DNA of 8,037 nt from Bacteriovorax stolpii (GCA_945862475.1 CAMAYW010000097.1:1-8037); one strand, 5' to 3'. Shown: positions 1 to 6,513, numbered from the stretch's first letter. Numbers and translations: made by a program. The notes: generated from the sequence alone by a model not told the origin.

Positions 1-1292
1 TGGGGCATTTAAAACTTGATGGGTTCAAGATTGCGCAGGAACCTCAGGACGCCGAAGTGATTATTGTTAATACTTGCTCGTTCGTTGAGGCTGCCAAGGT
101 TGAATCGATTGAAACAGTTCTGGATCTTGCGACTTACAAAGAAGATGGGAAGTGCCAGGCCCTCGTGATGTCAGGTTGTATGGCCCAGAGATACTCAAAC
201 GAATTAGAAAATGAAATGCCTGAAATTGATATGTTTATTGGAACTGGAGAGTACCATAAGATAGTTCCACTTCTTAAAGCGATGGAAGAAGGAAAGCTTG
301 AGAAAAAATCTTTCGTAGAAATTCCTCGCTTCATTCACACAGAGTTTGACCCGCGTTTAAATACGTCTCCATTTTATATGGCCTGGTTAAAAATTTCAGA
401 AGGCTGTAATAGAAATTGTACTTTCTGTATTATTCCTACACTTCGTGGAAAACTTCGCTCTCGTACTGTTGATTCACTGGTAAAAGAAGCCGAGCAACTT
501 GCCTCCACTGGAGTTCGTGAATTAAATCTCATCTCTCAGGATTTCTCTGATTACGGAGTCGATCTTGAAGGTGGTGGAAAAAAAGACGGAATGAATCCCA
601 TGATTTATGAGTTACTTTCTAGGTTAGAGAAAGTTCAAGGAATAGATTGGGTTCGCGTTTTTTATTTTTACCCAGATGATTTGACTGAAGACGTGATGGA
701 TCTTATGGCAAAATCAACGAAGATTACAAAATATTTGGATATGCCAGTTCAGCATTTTGCTGACGGCGTACTCAAAAGAATGAATCGTAGGGTTACTGAG
801 GAAGTCATTCATCAAAAAATTAAAACGCTAAGAGAGAAAATCCCTGGAATCGTTCTAAGAACTTCGATTATTGTTGGATTCCCTGGCGAAACGGAAGAAG
901 ATTTTGAAGCTCTCCTTAATGGAATTAAAACGGCTCGTTTTAACCATCTGGGAGTCTTTAAATATTCTGACGAAGAAGGAACTCCAGCTGTTCGCCTTAA
1001 AAATAAAGTTTCTCAAGAGGTTATTGATGAGCGATTTGAAAAACTTTATGAAGCTCAAAAAGAAATTGCCCGTGAATTAAATCAAGAATACTTAGGAAAA
1101 GTGATTGAAGTTCTCGTAGAAGGGCCTCATGAAGAAACGGAACTCCTGTTGCAAGGGCGTCACTCAGGTCAAGCTCCAGATATCGATGGGAAAGTTATCA
1201 TCAATGATGGAATGGCAAAGGCTGGAGATTTAGTGAAAGTTGAAATTACGGAAGTTTTAGATTACGACCTGGTTGGAAGAATTATTCAGTAA
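1..1292 (+). CDS. rimO: Ribosomal protein S12 methylthiotransferase RimO (5'-truncated)
   Basis: This is a radical-SAM methylthiotransferase that adds a beta-methylthio group to a conserved aspartate of ribosomal protein S12. The reading frame is open to the window edge: in-frame codons before position 57 read GHLKLDGFKIAQEPQDAE and continue into VIIVNTCSF, so the true start lies upstream and the GTG at 57 is internal. The N-terminal cluster-binding cysteines appear in NTCSF and SGCMAQ. The radical-SAM motif CNRNCTFC has its three cysteine codons at 405, 417 and 426. A C-terminal TRAM domain (from YLGKVIEV, about 1087, to the end) contains GRHSGQAPDIDG, typical of RimO. NTCSFVEAAKVESIE and LISQDFSDYG point to RimO rather than MiaB, whose signature differs. 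About 429 residues are visible out of a usual 430-450, so only a short N-terminal piece is missing. The stop is followed by a T8 run without a convincing hairpin, suggesting read-through into the next gene. Confidence 0.95.
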   Translation, partial: GHLKLDGFKIAQEPQDAEVIIVNTCSFVEAAKVESIETVLDLATYKEDGKCQALVMSGCMAQRYSNELENEMPEIDMFIGTGEYHKIVPLLKAMEEGKLEKKSFVEIPRFIHTEFDPRLNTSPFYMAWLKISEGCNRNCTFCIIPTLRGKLRSRTVDSLVKEAEQLASTGVRELNLISQDFSDYGVDLEGGGKKDGMNPMIYELLSRLEKVQGIDWVRVFYFYPDDLTEDVMDLMAKSTKITKYLDMPVQHFADGVLKRMNRRVTEEVIHQKIKTLREKIPGIVLRTSIIVGFPGETEEDFEALLNGIKTARFNHLGVFKYSDEEGTPAVRLKNKVSQEVIDERFEKLYEAQKEIARELNQEYLGKVIEVLVEGPHEETELLLQGRHSGQAPDIDGKVIINDGMAKAGDLVKVEITEVLDYDLVGRIIQ

Positions 1293-1300
1293 TTTTTTTT

Positions 1301-1308
1301 AAAGGAAG
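1301..1308 (+). promoter_or_regulatory. Ribosome binding site deciding the ATG 1314 start
   Basis: AAAGGAAG lies 5 bases before ATG 1314 but only 2 bases before the in-frame TTG at 1311. The spacing favours the ATG. The resulting signal peptide then begins MKAIS. Confidence 0.6.
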
Positions 1309-1313
1309 TTTTG

Positions 1314-2213
1314 ATGAAAGCGATCTCATTACTTTTTGCTGTTTGTTTGATTGTTTTAAATGTTGCTCAAGCTGAAACCGTTAAAGTAGAGATCGTAAAC
1401 TTAAAAAAACATCTTAATTTCTCTTTTGGCATCGGCTCAAAAGTAAAATTAAATTTTACTTCCAATCAAACAATCAAAGAAGCGATCTTTCTTGGTCGCA
1501 TGGTGAATCAAGACATTGAAGCAGAAGAGTTTTTATTTCTAGATGAAGAGAAGACTCGAATTCTCATGATAGATGCAAAAAATATTGAAGGCATAAGAAA
1601 ATCCCGGGCTGAGGCAATTGTTCGACCAATCGATCAAAAAGGTTCCACGTGTGCAGCCTATGGTCTCTTTCATTTCTGGAATCAAATGTATGCTTCTGGC
1701 TTTAATCAATCAGAGAATCTCTCACAAATGATGAGCTCTGATCGAACGAGACTGCAGTTTTTGGAAGAAACAATTGATCTTTACTACCTTCAGAATCGGA
1801 TTAATCTTACGAATATCATAAAACAATTTGGTAAGAGATTTGGATTTTCTTGTAAAGGTCATAACTTTAAAAATTCCAAAGATATTTCGGATTTCTTATT
1901 CACAAAGGCGCAAGAGGGGAAGCCCTTGTTGATTGATTTCAATATTGGCCCTGATATGGTGTCTTCAAGTTATGAAGTTAAAGATTATGAAAATCCAATA
2001 GCCGTTGATCCCCGCTTGTGGGTTCCCCGCCAAGTGGGTCAAAGAAATGCTGGTGGACATGTCATCGTTGCCGCGGGTTCTTTTATTTCGAGAGGAAAGA
2101 AAAAGCTTTTGATATTAGATTCAGATTGGTCAGAGCCAAGAGTTTGGGATTTAGAGAGATATGTTGCACGTAATTCAGCTTACAAAGAAATTGGTGTCCA
2201 CAGTTGTCAGTGA
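1314..2213 (+). CDS. Exported papain/C39-fold putative cysteine peptidase
   Basis: The predicted protein has 299 residues. It begins with a signal peptide (MKAI, a hydrophobic stretch at residues 5-18, then VAQA before E21), so it should be secreted to or across the periplasm. The lack of a lipobox argues against a lipoprotein. The middle and C-terminal parts carry the ordered residues of a papain-like or C39-like peptidase: Q108-x4-C113 in DQKGSTCAAYG (oxyanion Gln and nucleophilic Cys), H249 in NAGGHVIVAAG, and D269 or D271 in ILDSDWS. Residues 21-100 look beta-rich and could be a propeptide or binding module, but no known inhibitor domain is recognised. The gene starts 21 bases after rimO and may be co-transcribed with it. 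The fold and catalytic residues are inferred from motif order. Activity is unproven, and a transglutaminase-like or inactive relative is possible. Confidence 0.6.
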   Translation: MKAISLLFAVCLIVLNVAQAETVKVEIVNLKKHLNFSFGIGSKVKLNFTSNQTIKEAIFLGRMVNQDIEAEEFLFLDEEKTRILMIDAKNIEGIRKSRAEAIVRPIDQKGSTCAAYGLFHFWNQMYASGFNQSENLSQMMSSDRTRLQFLEETIDLYYLQNRINLTNIIKQFGKRFGFSCKGHNFKNSKDISDFLFTKAQEGKPLLIDFNIGPDMVSSSYEVKDYENPIAVDPRLWVPRQVGQRNAGGHVIVAAGSFISRGKKKLLILDSDWSEPRVWDLERYVARNSAYKEIGVHSCQ

Positions 2214-2533
2214 TCTTTGAGAGTTGATTTCTTTGCGTTCAAAGAAGCTTCAAGTTCTTTTATATCATCACTTAACTTTTGATTTTTCGCTTCATGAAGC
2301 TTGTAATGAAGAAGACCATAGGCCTGCTTATCTTTAAGGTCTTTCGTGAGAAGTTTTGTTTCCATTTGAACTAAACCGAGCTCAATTTCTCTCACTTGAG
2401 CAGAAAGTTCCTTAAATCTTAAATCCATTTGATGATGAAGGTCATTAATGAGTGCTGAGGTTTGTGTCACAATTGCGGATACAATCACTTCATCCTCAAT
2501 TTTTCCCTTTTTTGAAAAAAAATGTCCAAACAT
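2207..2533 (-). CDS. Small coiled-coil protein of unknown function
   Basis: This encodes about 108 residues with no recognised family. Apart from a short N-terminal MFGHFFSKKGK segment, nearly the whole chain is charged, amphipathic helix (MDLRFKELSAQVREIELGLVQMETKLL and later LSDDIKELEASLNAKK) with heptad-like spacing of Leu, Ile and Met. A coiled-coil oligomer is therefore likely. No signal peptide or membrane segment is visible, so it is probably cytoplasmic. The ATG at 2533 is preferred over the GTG at 2545 because a GAGGTGG Shine-Dalgarno lies just before the ATG; starting at the GTG would add MRWK. The 3' end overlaps the end of the convergent peptidase gene by 7 bases. It diverges from the exported-protein gene at 2656. 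A real gene is supported by the ribosome binding site, plausible composition and lack of any competing reading frame, but its function is unknown. Confidence 0.65.
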   Translation of the reverse strand: MFGHFFSKKGKIEDEVIVSAIVTQTSALINDLHHQMDLRFKELSAQVREIELGLVQMETKLLTKDLKDKQAYGLLHYKLHEAKNQKLSDDIKELEASLNAKKSTLKDH

Positions 2534-2536
2534 CTT

Positions 2537-2546
2537 CCACCTCACC
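2537..2546 (-). promoter_or_regulatory. Ribosome binding site for the coiled-coil gene
   Basis: Read on the minus strand, GGTGAGGTGG precedes ATG 2533 by three bases, with its GAGG core about six bases away. This favours the ATG over the upstream in-frame GTG at 2545, which would lie inside the site. Confidence 0.45.
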
Positions 2547-2553
2547 TACTCTT

Positions 2554-2559
2554 ATCATA
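2554..2559 (-). promoter_or_regulatory. Possible -10 element for the coiled-coil gene
   Basis: Minus-strand TATGAT matches the sigma-70 -10 consensus at five of six positions and lies 20 bases before the proposed ATG. No good -35 hexamer was found 16-18 bases upstream, so the call is weak. Confidence 0.25.
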
Positions 2560-2596
2560 GAGCAAGATGACGTTAGAATCTTTCGAGGCAATTATC

Positions 2597-2614
2597 TCCT
2601 AGTGTGAGTCCTAG
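2597..2614 (+). repeat. Short direct repeat TCCTAG in the divergent intergenic region
   Basis: TCCTAG occurs at 2597-2602 and again at 2609-2614, a 12-base period that is close to one helical turn. The copies flank the place where a -35 element for the gene at 2656 would sit. They could be a regulator binding site, but such short repeats also occur by chance. Confidence 0.25.
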
Positions 2615-2630
2615 AAAATTCGCCTAAGAT
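2602..2630 (+). promoter_or_regulatory. Weak candidate promoter for the exported protein gene at 2656
   Basis: TAAGAT at 2625-2630 is a four-of-six match to a -10 element. At 17-base spacing the -35 position (2602-2607) reads GTGTGA, a poor match. The predicted start near 2637 would leave a short leader containing the AAGGAG ribosome binding site at 2643-2648. A poor -35 could mean activator dependence or simply a wrong call. Confidence 0.25.
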
Positions 2631-2655
2631 AGATGAATAATTAAGGAGTTACCTC

Positions 2656-3483
2656 GTGAGAAAGTTGATTGTGTTAATCAGTCTTGTCTTTTCTTTAACC
2701 GCGTTGGCAGATGCCCCCTCTCCAGAAGCAGGATGGAAGATAAGATTGAGAGAAATCATTACTGGCATGGCCGGTGAAGAATGGGGAAACAAATTATTAG
2801 GTGCGCCTCCTGCTCCTCCAGTTCCTGAAATTATGTTGCCAGAAATACCTACGCAAATAAAAAAATCAACGGATGTCGGAACTTATTCTAAAAAAGAAAA
2901 AGGTTTCACAGAGTTTGATAAGTTACCAACTGAAAAAAAAATACAGTTCAATTTTAAATTTATTGAGGAGCTTTTTCAGGTCACGAGAAAGGTTGAACCT
3001 AAAGATGAGGATGTCGCCAATTGGCTAAATACACTTGAGCAAGGCGGATCGAGAGAAGGGATTTATCAGGCGCTTGTTTTGGATGAAGTTTATAACGGAA
3101 TGGAGAGTATGGACGAGAAACCCACTCCGAAACTTCTAGATTTTTGCTTGAACTACAGTCAGAAATTTCACAAACAAACTTTTAAGAAAGAATCTCTCAT
3201 TCAACTTAATCTCTACTCACTAAAAAGGATATTCACAGAAAAAGGATTAGATCTATTAGAGTACTATGAGGTGCGAGACTTGGATGCTCTGTACAGATGG
3301 TATGCTCTTTTTTCTGAAGAAATCGCAAAGAAAGGTGACGCCATCATGACGTCTCAAATACGAAAAAATCAATCCGCTAAATATCATTATGAGTGGGCAA
3401 AGAATATGCCGATTCAGCATATTAAATCTGAATACATCATTAAAATGCATTCGATTATGAATGGTTTGCAGCAAACTCCTTAG
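2656..3483 (+). CDS. Exported helical protein of unknown function with a proline-rich segment
   Basis: The protein has 275 residues and starts at GTG, supported by AAGGAG seven bases upstream. An N-terminal signal peptide (MRK, hydrophobic core at residues 4-14, TALA then D19) predicts export. A proline-rich stretch follows at residues 50-65 (APPAPPVPEIMLPEIP), then a charged, mostly helical body to the C-terminus. Residues 116-150 contain WLNTLEQGGSREGIYQALV, which resembles the W-x-L-x-G-x-SR pattern of DUF4214 and phycobilisome-linker-like modules. That resemblance rests on one segment and is only a hint. No catalytic motif, lipobox or later membrane helix is visible. The 3' end overlaps the convergent epmA by 4 bases. 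The coiled-coil gene diverges upstream, so this gene probably forms its own transcript. It is a genuine gene by signal peptide, ribosome binding site and length, but no function can be assigned. Confidence 0.7.
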   Translation: MRKLIVLISLVFSLTALADAPSPEAGWKIRLREIITGMAGEEWGNKLLGAPPAPPVPEIMLPEIPTQIKKSTDVGTYSKKEKGFTEFDKLPTEKKIQFNFKFIEELFQVTRKVEPKDEDVANWLNTLEQGGSREGIYQALVLDEVYNGMESMDEKPTPKLLDFCLNYSQKFHKQTFKKESLIQLNLYSLKRIFTEKGLDLLEYYEVRDLDALYRWYALFSEEIAKKGDAIMTSQIRKNQSAKYHYEWAKNMPIQHIKSEYIIKMHSIMNGLQQTP

Positions 3484-3517
3484 TCAAAAAAAGGATTTTC
3501 AATATCAAATAAGGAGT
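3475..3517. repeat. 8-base inverted repeat at the convergent gene ends
   Basis: ACTCCTTA (3475-3482) is perfectly repeated in inverse as TAAGGAGT (3510-3517), with 27 bases between the arms. It spans the stop codons of the two convergent genes. It could act as a weak bidirectional terminator or mRNA end structure, but neither side has a clear T run and the loop is long. Confidence 0.25.
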
Positions 3518-4439
3518 GGAGAAGTCTTTCTACTCCTAAGGCGATACCTGCTGAAACGGGGAGTCCACGATCCATGACTGAATAAAATCTTGTGGGAGTT
3601 GGAAGCCGGTATTTATAAATTTTTTCTTTTAATTCATTTTGAAACTCAAAGCGATTTCTCTGCTCTCGTGCATCTGTGAGTTCATTAAAGCAATTACAAA
3701 GTTCTATTCCGTTAATGTAAACTTCAAATCTTTCACAAACTCTTGGATCATCTTTTTTTAAAGTTGAAAGAGCACTGAGAGGTGAAGGGAACTCTGTGAT
3801 CATGAGAAGAGGGTATTTCTCTAAGATAGGCTCTATCTTATTGAGGTATAAGAGAAAAAAATAATCATCCCACTGAAGTTCGACTTCAGGCACTGGGACA
3901 TCTGGATATTTATTCAATAGTTGTTTTATAGATGTGACATCAAGATAATTAAGAATTTCGATATTGAGTTCTTCTCTGAAAAGTTCACTCATTGTTTTCT
4001 TGACGAGGTTTTTACCAATAAGCTTAGGTCTTGGGCGTAATCCTTTTTTTTCACCTTGCTTCATTACAAATTGAATCAAGCCCTCCGTATCTTCCATAAT
4101 TTTCTCATAGCGCTCATTCTTACGATACCATTCAAGCATGAGAAACTGAGGTCTATGAATCGGTGATTCAGGCTCGTCTCTAAAACAATACGAAATCGTA
4201 AAAATATTATCGAGCCCTTCTTCATCGGTTAGAAGTTCCTTCATGGAAAATTCAGGCGAGGTATGTAGGTATAATGGTTTAAGAGATTTTTTTTGCACGG
4301 AGTGTAACTGAAAGGGATGAATATGGACTTCCATTCCGGGATTTTCAACGGCCGGGGGAGTTAAGACATCGATGAAGCCTTGCTCGCCGAAATAGTTTCT
4401 AATAATCTGTATGAGTTCAAAAAGGTGCTTACGACTCAT
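3480..4439 (-). CDS. epmA: Elongation factor P--(R)-beta-lysine ligase EpmA
   Basis: This is a class II lysyl-tRNA synthetase paralogue that lacks the tRNA-binding domain. It activates (R)-beta-lysine and attaches it to a lysine of elongation factor P, helping ribosomes through polyproline stretches. The 319-residue length matches E. coli EpmA (about 325). Visible are the substrate segment HTSPEFSMKELL (59-70), class II motif 2 from F86 to R106 (FRDEPESPIHRPQFLMLEWYR), RFEVYINGIELCNCFNELTDAREQ (237-260), and motif 3 GIALGVER (298-305). The alanine in motif 3 (A300) matches the EpmA-type residue that replaces glycine in true LysRS. The ATG at 4439 is fixed by an in-frame TGA just upstream and a GGTGA site six bases before it. 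It is divergent from the Nudix gene with touching start codons, and convergent with the exported-protein gene. The beta-lysine-forming partner EpmB and EF-P itself are not in the window. Confidence 0.92.
   Translation of the reverse strand: MSRKHLFELIQIIRNYFGEQGFIDVLTPPAVENPGMEVHIHPFQLHSVQKKSLKPLYLHTSPEFSMKELLTDEEGLDNIFTISYCFRDEPESPIHRPQFLMLEWYRKNERYEKIMEDTEGLIQFVMKQGEKKGLRPRPKLIGKNLVKKTMSELFREELNIEILNYLDVTSIKQLLNKYPDVPVPEVELQWDDYFFLLYLNKIEPILEKYPLLMITEFPSPLSALSTLKKDDPRVCERFEVYINGIELCNCFNELTDAREQRNRFEFQNELKEKIYKYRLPTPTRFYSVMDRGLPVSAGIALGVERLLHSLFDIENPFFD
4421..4427 (+). promoter_or_regulatory. Candidate ribosome binding site for the Nudix gene
   Basis: AAAGGTG precedes ATG 4438 by 10 bases, a slightly long but usable spacing. 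The alternative in-frame ATG at 4411 has no purine-rich site before it. This favours the shorter form, not conclusively. Confidence 0.4.
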
Positions 4440-5031
4440 GGATTTTCACCGTATAAGACAAATTGTTCAGACAGAGCATACCCTCATGGCCAGCGAGTGG
4501 AAAGGGGCGGTTCTTTTTTTATGTAACGAAGACTATGTCTTTTTCATTAAGCGCTCTCAGCAAATGCCAACACATAGTGGGCAGATTGCCTTTGTGGGAG
4601 GCCATAAAAAAGAAACTGAAGTTGATCCTTGGATTGTGGCACAAAGAGAGTTTGAAGAAGAAACTGGTCTTAATTCCCATATGGTTAGTTTTTTGGGCTA
4701 TCTCCCAGTGGTCATGACAGCAAGATTGCAACCGATTGTTCCCGTGATGGGAAAGCTTCTCATTTCGACGGAAGAATTCATGCGTGAAGTAAAAAGTAAC
4801 GGTGAATGGGAAGATTGTATGGCCTATCCCTGGACTGAGCTATCGATCGAAGAAAATTGGGAATTTGCCTGGAGAAATGGTTATGCGAAATTTCCAGTTC
4901 TTTTTCATCCAATGAGACGAGGTTCTTTTATCCCCAAGTCTCAAGATTTTCAAACTCACTTATTGTGGGGCGCAACAGCTTACATGGTTTGGGATTTTTT
5001 GCGGCTTTACTATGGGCATGGTGATAGTTAA
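4438..5031 (+). CDS. NudL/CoA-pyrophosphatase-type Nudix hydrolase
   Basis: This Nudix hydrolase resembles the NudL (YeaB) branch, whose characterised members split CoA and its derivatives into 3',5'-ADP and phosphopantetheine. From the ATG at 4438 it has 197 residues. Visible are the branch signature IKRSQQMPTHSGQIAFVGG (38-55 region), a Nudix box from G55 to L78 with REFEEETG at 70-77 supplying the metal-binding glutamates, and a C-terminal LLWGATAYMVWDFL (175-188) like the WG-TA motif of the branch. The usual FPGG reads FVGG here. An alternative ATG at 4411 would add nine residues, overlap epmA by 29 bases and align loosely with longer NudL N-termini. It lacks a ribosome binding site, so 4438 is chosen with moderate confidence. 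ftsY starts 29 bases after the stop. Substrate is inferred from family; another nucleotide substrate is possible. Confidence 0.82.
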   Translation: MDFHRIRQIVQTEHTLMASEWKGAVLFLCNEDYVFFIKRSQQMPTHSGQIAFVGGHKKETEVDPWIVAQREFEEETGLNSHMVSFLGYLPVVMTARLQPIVPVMGKLLISTEEFMREVKSNGEWEDCMAYPWTELSIEENWEFAWRNGYAKFPVLFHPMRRGSFIPKSQDFQTHLLWGATAYMVWDFLRLYYGHGDS

Positions 5032-5060
5032 TACTTACCAGCACAAAAAAGGACATAGGA

Positions 5061-6149
5061 ATGAACAGTATTACTATCATATTAATTGGAATGTTGATTT
5101 TAACTCTCGTTATCTATCTTCTTTTCTTCAGAAAAAAACCTTCCGTTCCTGAGATCCCTTCAAAAGAAAAAGTGGTCGAAATTTCTCCTGCTCTAGAAGA
5201 GAAAAAGATCACGGAACTTCCAAAAATTAGCTGGAAAGAGAGATTAAGCTTAGGGCTATCAACATCTCGTTCACAAGTTTGGGGAAAAATTGGAAATTTA
5301 TTTTCTGGTCCTGCTCCACAGCTTGATGAGATAGAGGAAGTTCTCTACACCGCAGATATTCCCACGGGTCTTGTTCAAGAGCTTTTAGAAAAACTTGAAA
5401 AGGATGGTAAGGGCAAATCATCAAATGAAATCCAAAATTTAGTTTTTGGCTTCATGAAGAATAAAATGGAGCCAGTTCAGCATAATATTCATCAAGATGT
5501 TTTTGAATTTAAAGCTGGTGAACATAAAACGCGCGTATTTATGATCGTTGGAGTTAACGGAGCTGGTAAAACGACTACGATTGGAAAACTTGCCACGAAA
5601 TTAAAATCTCAAGGTGCAAAAGTGATCGTTGGTGCCTGTGACACTTTTCGAGCTGCTGCCGTTGATCAACTTCAAGTTTGGTGTGATAGGGCCGGTGTTG
5701 ATATGGTTCGGGCAAAAGATGGAGCGGATCCGAGTGGAGTTGCTTATGATACGGTTGCTAAAGCTTATGCTGAATCCTATGACTACTGCTTAATTGATAC
5801 CGCTGGAAGGCTCCATACGAACCAAAATCTCATGGATGAACTCTCTAAAACAAAGAGGGTCATGTCTAAAATTAATCCTGATGCTCCTCAGGAGGTCCTT
5901 CTTGTGCTTGATGCTATCACCGGTCAAAATGCTCTGAAGCAGGCGCAAGAATTCAACAAAGCGCTCCAACTTACTGGAATTATATTCACTAAATGTGATG
6001 GTTCGGCCAAGGCCGGAAGTGCCGTTGGAATTGTTGATCAATTAAAAGTCCCGATTACTTATATCGGAGTGGGGGAATCTGTTGATGATCTTCTCACTTT
6101 TGATCTTGATGTTTATCTGAAAACTTTAGTTGGCCTCGAGATAACTTAA
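5061..6149 (+). CDS. ftsY: Signal recognition particle receptor FtsY
   Basis: FtsY is the membrane receptor that docks the SRP-ribosome complex at the translocon through a paired GTPase cycle with Ffh. The 362-residue protein opens with a membrane helix (residues 4-22, MNSITIILIGMLILTLVIYL region) and a short basic and charged linker, in place of the long acidic A domain of E. coli. The N and G domains follow. G motifs are complete: P-loop GVNGAGKTT (164-172), DTFRAAAVDQL (194-204), DTAGR (246-250), the guanine-specificity loop TKCDG (310-314), and the closing GVGESVDDLLTFD. FRAAA with an Asp-Gln identifies FtsY rather than Ffh. Two substitutions stand out: Cys replaces the usual Leu in TKLDG, and Thr replaces Pro near the C-terminus (usual DLxPF). 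AAGGA seven bases upstream supports the ATG. It follows the Nudix gene closely and may share its transcript. Confidence 0.96.
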   Translation: MNSITIILIGMLILTLVIYLLFFRKKPSVPEIPSKEKVVEISPALEEKKITELPKISWKERLSLGLSTSRSQVWGKIGNLFSGPAPQLDEIEEVLYTADIPTGLVQELLEKLEKDGKGKSSNEIQNLVFGFMKNKMEPVQHNIHQDVFEFKAGEHKTRVFMIVGVNGAGKTTTIGKLATKLKSQGAKVIVGACDTFRAAAVDQLQVWCDRAGVDMVRAKDGADPSGVAYDTVAKAYAESYDYCLIDTAGRLHTNQNLMDELSKTKRVMSKINPDAPQEVLLVLDAITGQNALKQAQEFNKALQLTGIIFTKCDGSAKAGSAVGIVDQLKVPITYIGVGESVDDLLTFDLDVYLKTLVGLEIT

Positions 6150-6185
6150 GCTCTTGAATTTACGAATGTTCTTTCTGGGTCTTCG

Positions 6186-6214
6186 TTGACTTTTACCGGG
6201 GTCTCCCGTACCTT
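6186..6214 (+). promoter_or_regulatory. Candidate promoter directly before zapA
   Basis: TTGACT (6186-6191, five of six to the -35 consensus) is followed after 17 bases by TACCTT (6209-6214, three of six to -10). The predicted transcription start falls at or next to the zapA ATG at 6221, which would give a leaderless mRNA. The weak -10 keeps confidence low. A small GGG/CCC hairpin between the two (about 6196-6209) lacks a T run, so it is not called a terminator. Confidence 0.3.
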
Positions 6215-6220
6215 ATTCCT

Positions 6221-6511
6221 ATGACCGAAAGTCAGGAACAAGAGTATAACGTTTTAGGTTGTAAGGTTAAGTACCGGCCTCTTCAAAACGATAGTCAAAA
6301 TGCAAAGACCGTAATTGATCTCGTGCTTCGAGAAGTTGAAGCGTTGAAATCAAAACGACCGATGCTAAGAGATACTGATGTGGCAGTTTTAGTTGCTCTA
6401 AAACTCGCGACTGAAAAAATAGAGCTTGAGGATGAATATAAATCAAACATCCTTAAACTTGAGGAATCTCTCGAAATGGCACTTCAAGCTTTAGGGCCTG
6501 AAGCGAATTAG
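6221..6511 (+). CDS. zapA: Cell division protein ZapA
   Basis: ZapA is a small cytoplasmic protein that binds and bundles FtsZ filaments, stabilising the division ring. The 96-residue product has the family layout: an N-terminal globular part with VLGCKVKYRPL (about residues 11-21), a helix linking to TDVAVLVALKLATEKIELEDE (about 53-73), and a C-terminal coiled coil. The LxxLxxALE-type helix spacing suits the antiparallel dimer or tetramer known for the family. The sequence is divergent, so the family call rests on pattern and on its position before the folate cyclo-ligase and rny, a common bacterial arrangement. There is no Shine-Dalgarno before the ATG, unlike most neighbours. The stop is only two bases before the next gene's GTG. 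No in-frame upstream start with a better site was found. Confidence 0.8.
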   Translation: MTESQEQEYNVLGCKVKYRPLQNDSQNAKTVIDLVLREVEALKSKRPMLRDTDVAVLVALKLATEKIELEDEYKSNILKLEESLEMALQALGPEAN

Positions 6512-6513
6512 TT

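Noticed and set aside
57..59. GTG as the start of rimO
   Set aside because: The frame continues upstream to the window edge with typical RimO N-terminal sequence, so this codon is an internal valine.
1281..1302. T8 run after the rimO stop as an intrinsic terminator
   Set aside because: The preceding GAATTATTC can form only a very weak A/T stem, with no G/C-rich hairpin.
4463..4731. Alternative-frame reading frames on both strands inside the Nudix gene
   Set aside because: The Nudix box is in the other plus frame; these frames have no recognisable motif and are shadows.
6193..6220. GGG-GTCT-CCC hairpin between ftsY and zapA as a terminator
   Set aside because: The stem is short with a bulge, and the sequence after it is mixed pyrimidine rather than a T run.
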